A stretch of 64,000 bases of DNA. Origin: Acidovorax sp. GTDB taxonomy: Bacteria; Pseudomonadota; Gammaproteobacteria; Burkholderiales; Burkholderiaceae_C. Location of the stretch: positions 62,001-126,000 of the forward strand of contig NZ_JAPUDY010000108.1 of NCBI RefSeq assembly GCF_027492855.1, given 5' to 3'. A model generated the notes under the pieces. The model worked only from the letters and a program-made list of their open reading frames with translations. It made no database searches and was not told the origin of the DNA. Shown in pieces: positions 61,864 through 64,000 of this stretch. The position numbers were made by a program, and so were the translations under genes. Positions within the stretch are counted from its first letter, which is position 1; the number at the start of each line of letters is the position of its first letter.

Positions 61864-63372
61864 ATGGGCAACCCTTCTTCCTCTTCTTTCAAGCCTGCGG
61901 CAGATCAGGCACTGCACGCGGGACGGCTGGGCGTGGCCAGCATCGTGTTCTTCGTCATCGCCGCGGCTGCGCCGCTGGCGGGCATGACCGGGGCTTTGCC
62001 CGCAGCCATCGTGCTGGGCAATGGCGCGGCCGCGCCGGGGGCGTATCTGCTGGCGGGGCTGACGCTGCTGCTGTTCAGCGTAGGTTATGCCGCGATGAGC
62101 CATCAGGTCACCAACTCGGGCGCGTTCTTTGCCTACATCGGGCGCGGGCTGGGGTTGCGCATGGGTGTGGGCTCGGCGTTCACTTCGCTGTTGGCCTATT
62201 GGGCGATCCATCTCGCGCTGTTTGGTTTTTTTGGTGGGTTGATGGCAGAGCAGGTGGGCGCCCTGCCATGGTGGGGATGGGCATTTGTGGCGTGGGCTGC
62301 AGTGACCTGGCTGTCGCTGTGCAGCGTGGACGTGGGCGCCAGGTTGCTGGGGGTGCTGCTGGGCTTGGAGCTGCTGTCGCTGATGCTCACCTCGGCAGCC
62401 ATCTTCATCCATGGCGGGCCGGAGGGTGTTCACCTGGGTGCATCTTTTCTTCCATCCAACATCCTGGCGGGCGGGTTGGCGGGGGCCGCCGGGATCGCGC
62501 TGGCGTTTGCCTTTGCGTCCTTCATCGGCTTCGAGGCCACGGCCATCTATTCAGAAGAATCGGTGGATCCCAAGGGCACCGTGTCGTTGGCGATCTACTG
62601 CGCTGTGTTGTTGATCACGCTGATCTTCGCCGTGACGTCGCTTGCCGTCGTGACAGGCCTGGGAGCCAGCGTGGCGGTGGAGAAGGTGATTGCCCTGACA
62701 TCTGTTGACGGAGCGCCGCTGGTCAATCCCGCCAATGTGCTGTTCTCGTTGGCGGCGCAGTATGTCGGCGACTGGCTCGCCACCGTGATGAAGGTGCTGC
62801 TGCTGTCCAGTCTGTTTGCGGGCTTGCTGGCGTTTCAGAATTCGGCCAGCCGTTATCTGTTTGCCCTGGGCCGCATTGGCACCTTGGCGCCGGTGCTGAG
62901 CCGGGTGAACGCCGGTGGTGCTCCCGTCGCGGCCTCCGTGTTGACGTCGGTAGTGACCGCCGCCGTCATCCTGTGTTTTGCCATCGCGGGACTTGATCCT
63001 GTGCTCAACATGTTCCTGTGGTTCAGCGGCTTGGCCGTGGTGGCCATCCTGTTGATCGAGATCCTGGTATGCGCTGCGGTCATCGCGTGGTTTCGCCGTG
63101 AGCCGGGGGACGCCAACCGGTTCCAGTCGCTGGTGGCCCCGCTGCTGGCCATGGTGGGGTTGACGGCTGGCCTGTATCTGCTGATGTCGCGCTTTGGCCT
63201 GTTGACAGGCGCGGTTGCCGAGGGCGTTGACCCGGCCACCACTGCATGGGCCATGAACCCGCTGGGGTGGGCCATGGCGCTATTGCCTTTTGCCACACTG
63301 CTGCTGGGTTTGGGGTACGCCAAGGGGCGCCACAAAGACGACATTGGTTTGAGCCACGAAATTCTCGCTTAA
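61864..63372 (+). CDS. APC family amino acid/amine permease
   Basis: Predicted 502 residues from the ATG at 61864 (AGGAGC upstream). About twelve membrane segments; GVASIVFFVIAAAAPLAGMT and FASFIGFEATAIYSEESVDP (the APC GFE motif) are characteristic. It imports amino acids or polyamines with protons or sodium. It follows the porin by 23 bases, and both may feed the divergent aminotransferase operon. Confidence 0.93.
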   Translation: MGNPSSSSFKPAADQALHAGRLGVASIVFFVIAAAAPLAGMTGALPAAIVLGNGAAAPGAYLLAGLTLLLFSVGYAAMSHQVTNSGAFFAYIGRGLGLRMGVGSAFTSLLAYWAIHLALFGFFGGLMAEQVGALPWWGWAFVAWAAVTWLSLCSVDVGARLLGVLLGLELLSLMLTSAAIFIHGGPEGVHLGASFLPSNILAGGLAGAAGIALAFAFASFIGFEATAIYSEESVDPKGTVSLAIYCAVLLITLIFAVTSLAVVTGLGASVAVEKVIALTSVDGAPLVNPANVLFSLAAQYVGDWLATVMKVLLLSSLFAGLLAFQNSASRYLFALGRIGTLAPVLSRVNAGGAPVAASVLTSVVTAAVILCFAIAGLDPVLNMFLWFSGLAVVAILLIEILVCAAVIAWFRREPGDANRFQSLVAPLLAMVGLTAGLYLLMSRFGLLTGAVAEGVDPATTAWAMNPLGWAMALLPFATLLLGLGYAKGRHKDDIGLSHEILA

Positions 63373-63383
63373 GGAACCCTTCC

Positions 63384-64000
63384 ATGAATGCATCCGTACC
63401 CACGCCCGTAGACCGCACGGCGCAGATCGCCGCCGTGGCGGCGATCTGCGCAGCCGCCGCATCTTTTCTGGGTCTGCCCGTCGTGATCGGCCTGCTGGCC
63501 GACATGCGCGGGTTGGCGCCCGAGCAATTGGGGCAGATCGCCTCTGCCGAGAACTTTGGTCTTGCGGTCACGGCTCTGTTCAGCCCGTGGCTGCTGCGAC
63601 GCTGCGATGCACGCCTTTTGATCCTGGCCGGATTGGTTGCTTTGGCGGCCATGCATTTTCTGAGTACGCAGCCCATGGGTTTTGCGACATTTTTTGGCGT
63701 ACGCCTTGCAGCCAGCGTGGCGGCGGGGGTGGTCATGCCAGCGGCGGTGGCTGTGCTGGGGCGGTCCACCGAACCCGAGCGTGCTTTTGCATGGGCCGTC
63801 AGCGCACAGGTGGTTTTGTCGAGCGCAGAACTGTTGGCCTTTGGCCCCCTGGCCAAGGCCGTGGGCTTGTGGGGGGTGTATGGCGCGATGGGGGCGCTGG
63901 CCTGCGTGACCATGGTGCTGATGCTGGGCGCCCGCCTGCCCCAGGGCGTCGGCCATGCGCCAGCAGGCAGTGCCAGGCTGTCGTTTTCGAGCGGGGCACT
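63384..64000 (+). CDS. MFS transporter, N-terminal part (runs off the window)
   Basis: Open from the ATG at 63384 (AAGGAA upstream) to the last base, about 205 residues. Hydrophobic segments at ~18-40, 55-75, 78-95, 100-125, 140-160 and 165-185 match the first six MFS helices, with the loop LLRRCDARLL between helices 2 and 3. The start is MNASVPTPVDRTAQIAAVAA. It is 11 bases after the APC permease and so in the same operon. Substrate and direction unknown. Confidence 0.85.
   Translation, partial: MNASVPTPVDRTAQIAAVAAICAAAASFLGLPVVIGLLADMRGLAPEQLGQIASAENFGLAVTALFSPWLLRRCDARLLILAGLVALAAMHFLSTQPMGFATFFGVRLAASVAAGVVMPAAVAVLGRSTEPERAFAWAVSAQVVLSSAELLAFGPLAKAVGLWGVYGAMGALACVTMVLMLGARLPQGVGHAPAGSARLSFSSGA

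Overview
The window is high-GC bacterial chromosome with tightly packed genes. Gene content points to Betaproteobacteria, order Burkholderiales, most likely family Comamonadaceae (Acidovorax-like). The evidence is a complete paa phenylacetyl-CoA epoxidase cluster with PaaN and a TetR-type PaaR, a Bug-type tricarboxylate-family binding protein, and a dispersed palindromic repeat (GCGCTT-n-AAGCGC next to AGCTAT..ATAGC) that I associate from memory with this family. This placement is inference; no rRNA or other taxonomic marker is present. I saw no tRNA, rRNA, CRISPR array, transposase or phage gene.

Layout. 1-6.1 kb: end of a CREST-type membrane protein, a fused MFS/acyltransferase for lysophospholipid recycling, ACC deaminase (acdS) with its divergent Lrp-type regulator, and a large secreted orphan protein. 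6.1-13.2 kb: an enoyl-reductase-like oxidoreductase, a run of small envelope proteins of unknown function (YiaA/B, STM0539-like, DUF2145, zinc-ribbon, DUF3597), tgt and a universal stress protein. 13.2-18 kb: outer membrane phospholipase A coupled to a small secreted protein, then the Rep helicase. 18-24 kb: a periplasmic binding protein, an AEC transporter, a DUF2141/carotenoid-oxygenase pair that looks exported, and an MHYT sensor. 24-28 kb: priA and hemE, separated by 780 bp of unusually AT-rich DNA with four DnaA-box matches in a diverged tandem duplication. 28-32.8 kb: an MFS-monooxygenase fusion, a MarR regulator, a Bug binding protein and a sulfatase.

32.9-47.1 kb is the phenylacetate catabolic block. 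paaN is divergent from paaG-I-K-A-B-C-D-E-paaR, followed by a branched-chain-type ABC transporter whose second permease is fused to an ATPase. A 14-bp palindrome between paaN and paaG is the likely PaaR operator. PaaK activates phenylacetate to its CoA ester, PaaABC(D)E epoxidise the ring, PaaG isomerises it, PaaN is placed at ring opening and PaaI rescues CoA. PaaF, PaaH and PaaJ are not in the window.

47.1-53.9 kb: an NhaR-like LysR regulator divergent from a TerC membrane protein, two small membrane proteins, and an FAD monooxygenase/DUF2783/MBL-hydrolase trio divergent from an IclR regulator. 54-64 kb: an AraC regulator followed by five closely spaced or overlapping genes (semialdehyde dehydrogenase, class III aminotransferase, Tm-1-like protein, HAD hydrolase, P1/DmpA-type aminopeptidase). 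Divergent from it are a TorF-type porin, an APC permease and an MFS transporter cut by the window end. The last block reads as an uncharacterised route for an amino-acylated or beta/gamma-amino compound and is my best candidate for an undescribed system. The most unusual non-coding signals are the DnaA-box duplication and the repeat family, two copies of which lie inside reading frames (priA and the gene at 15121-15642).
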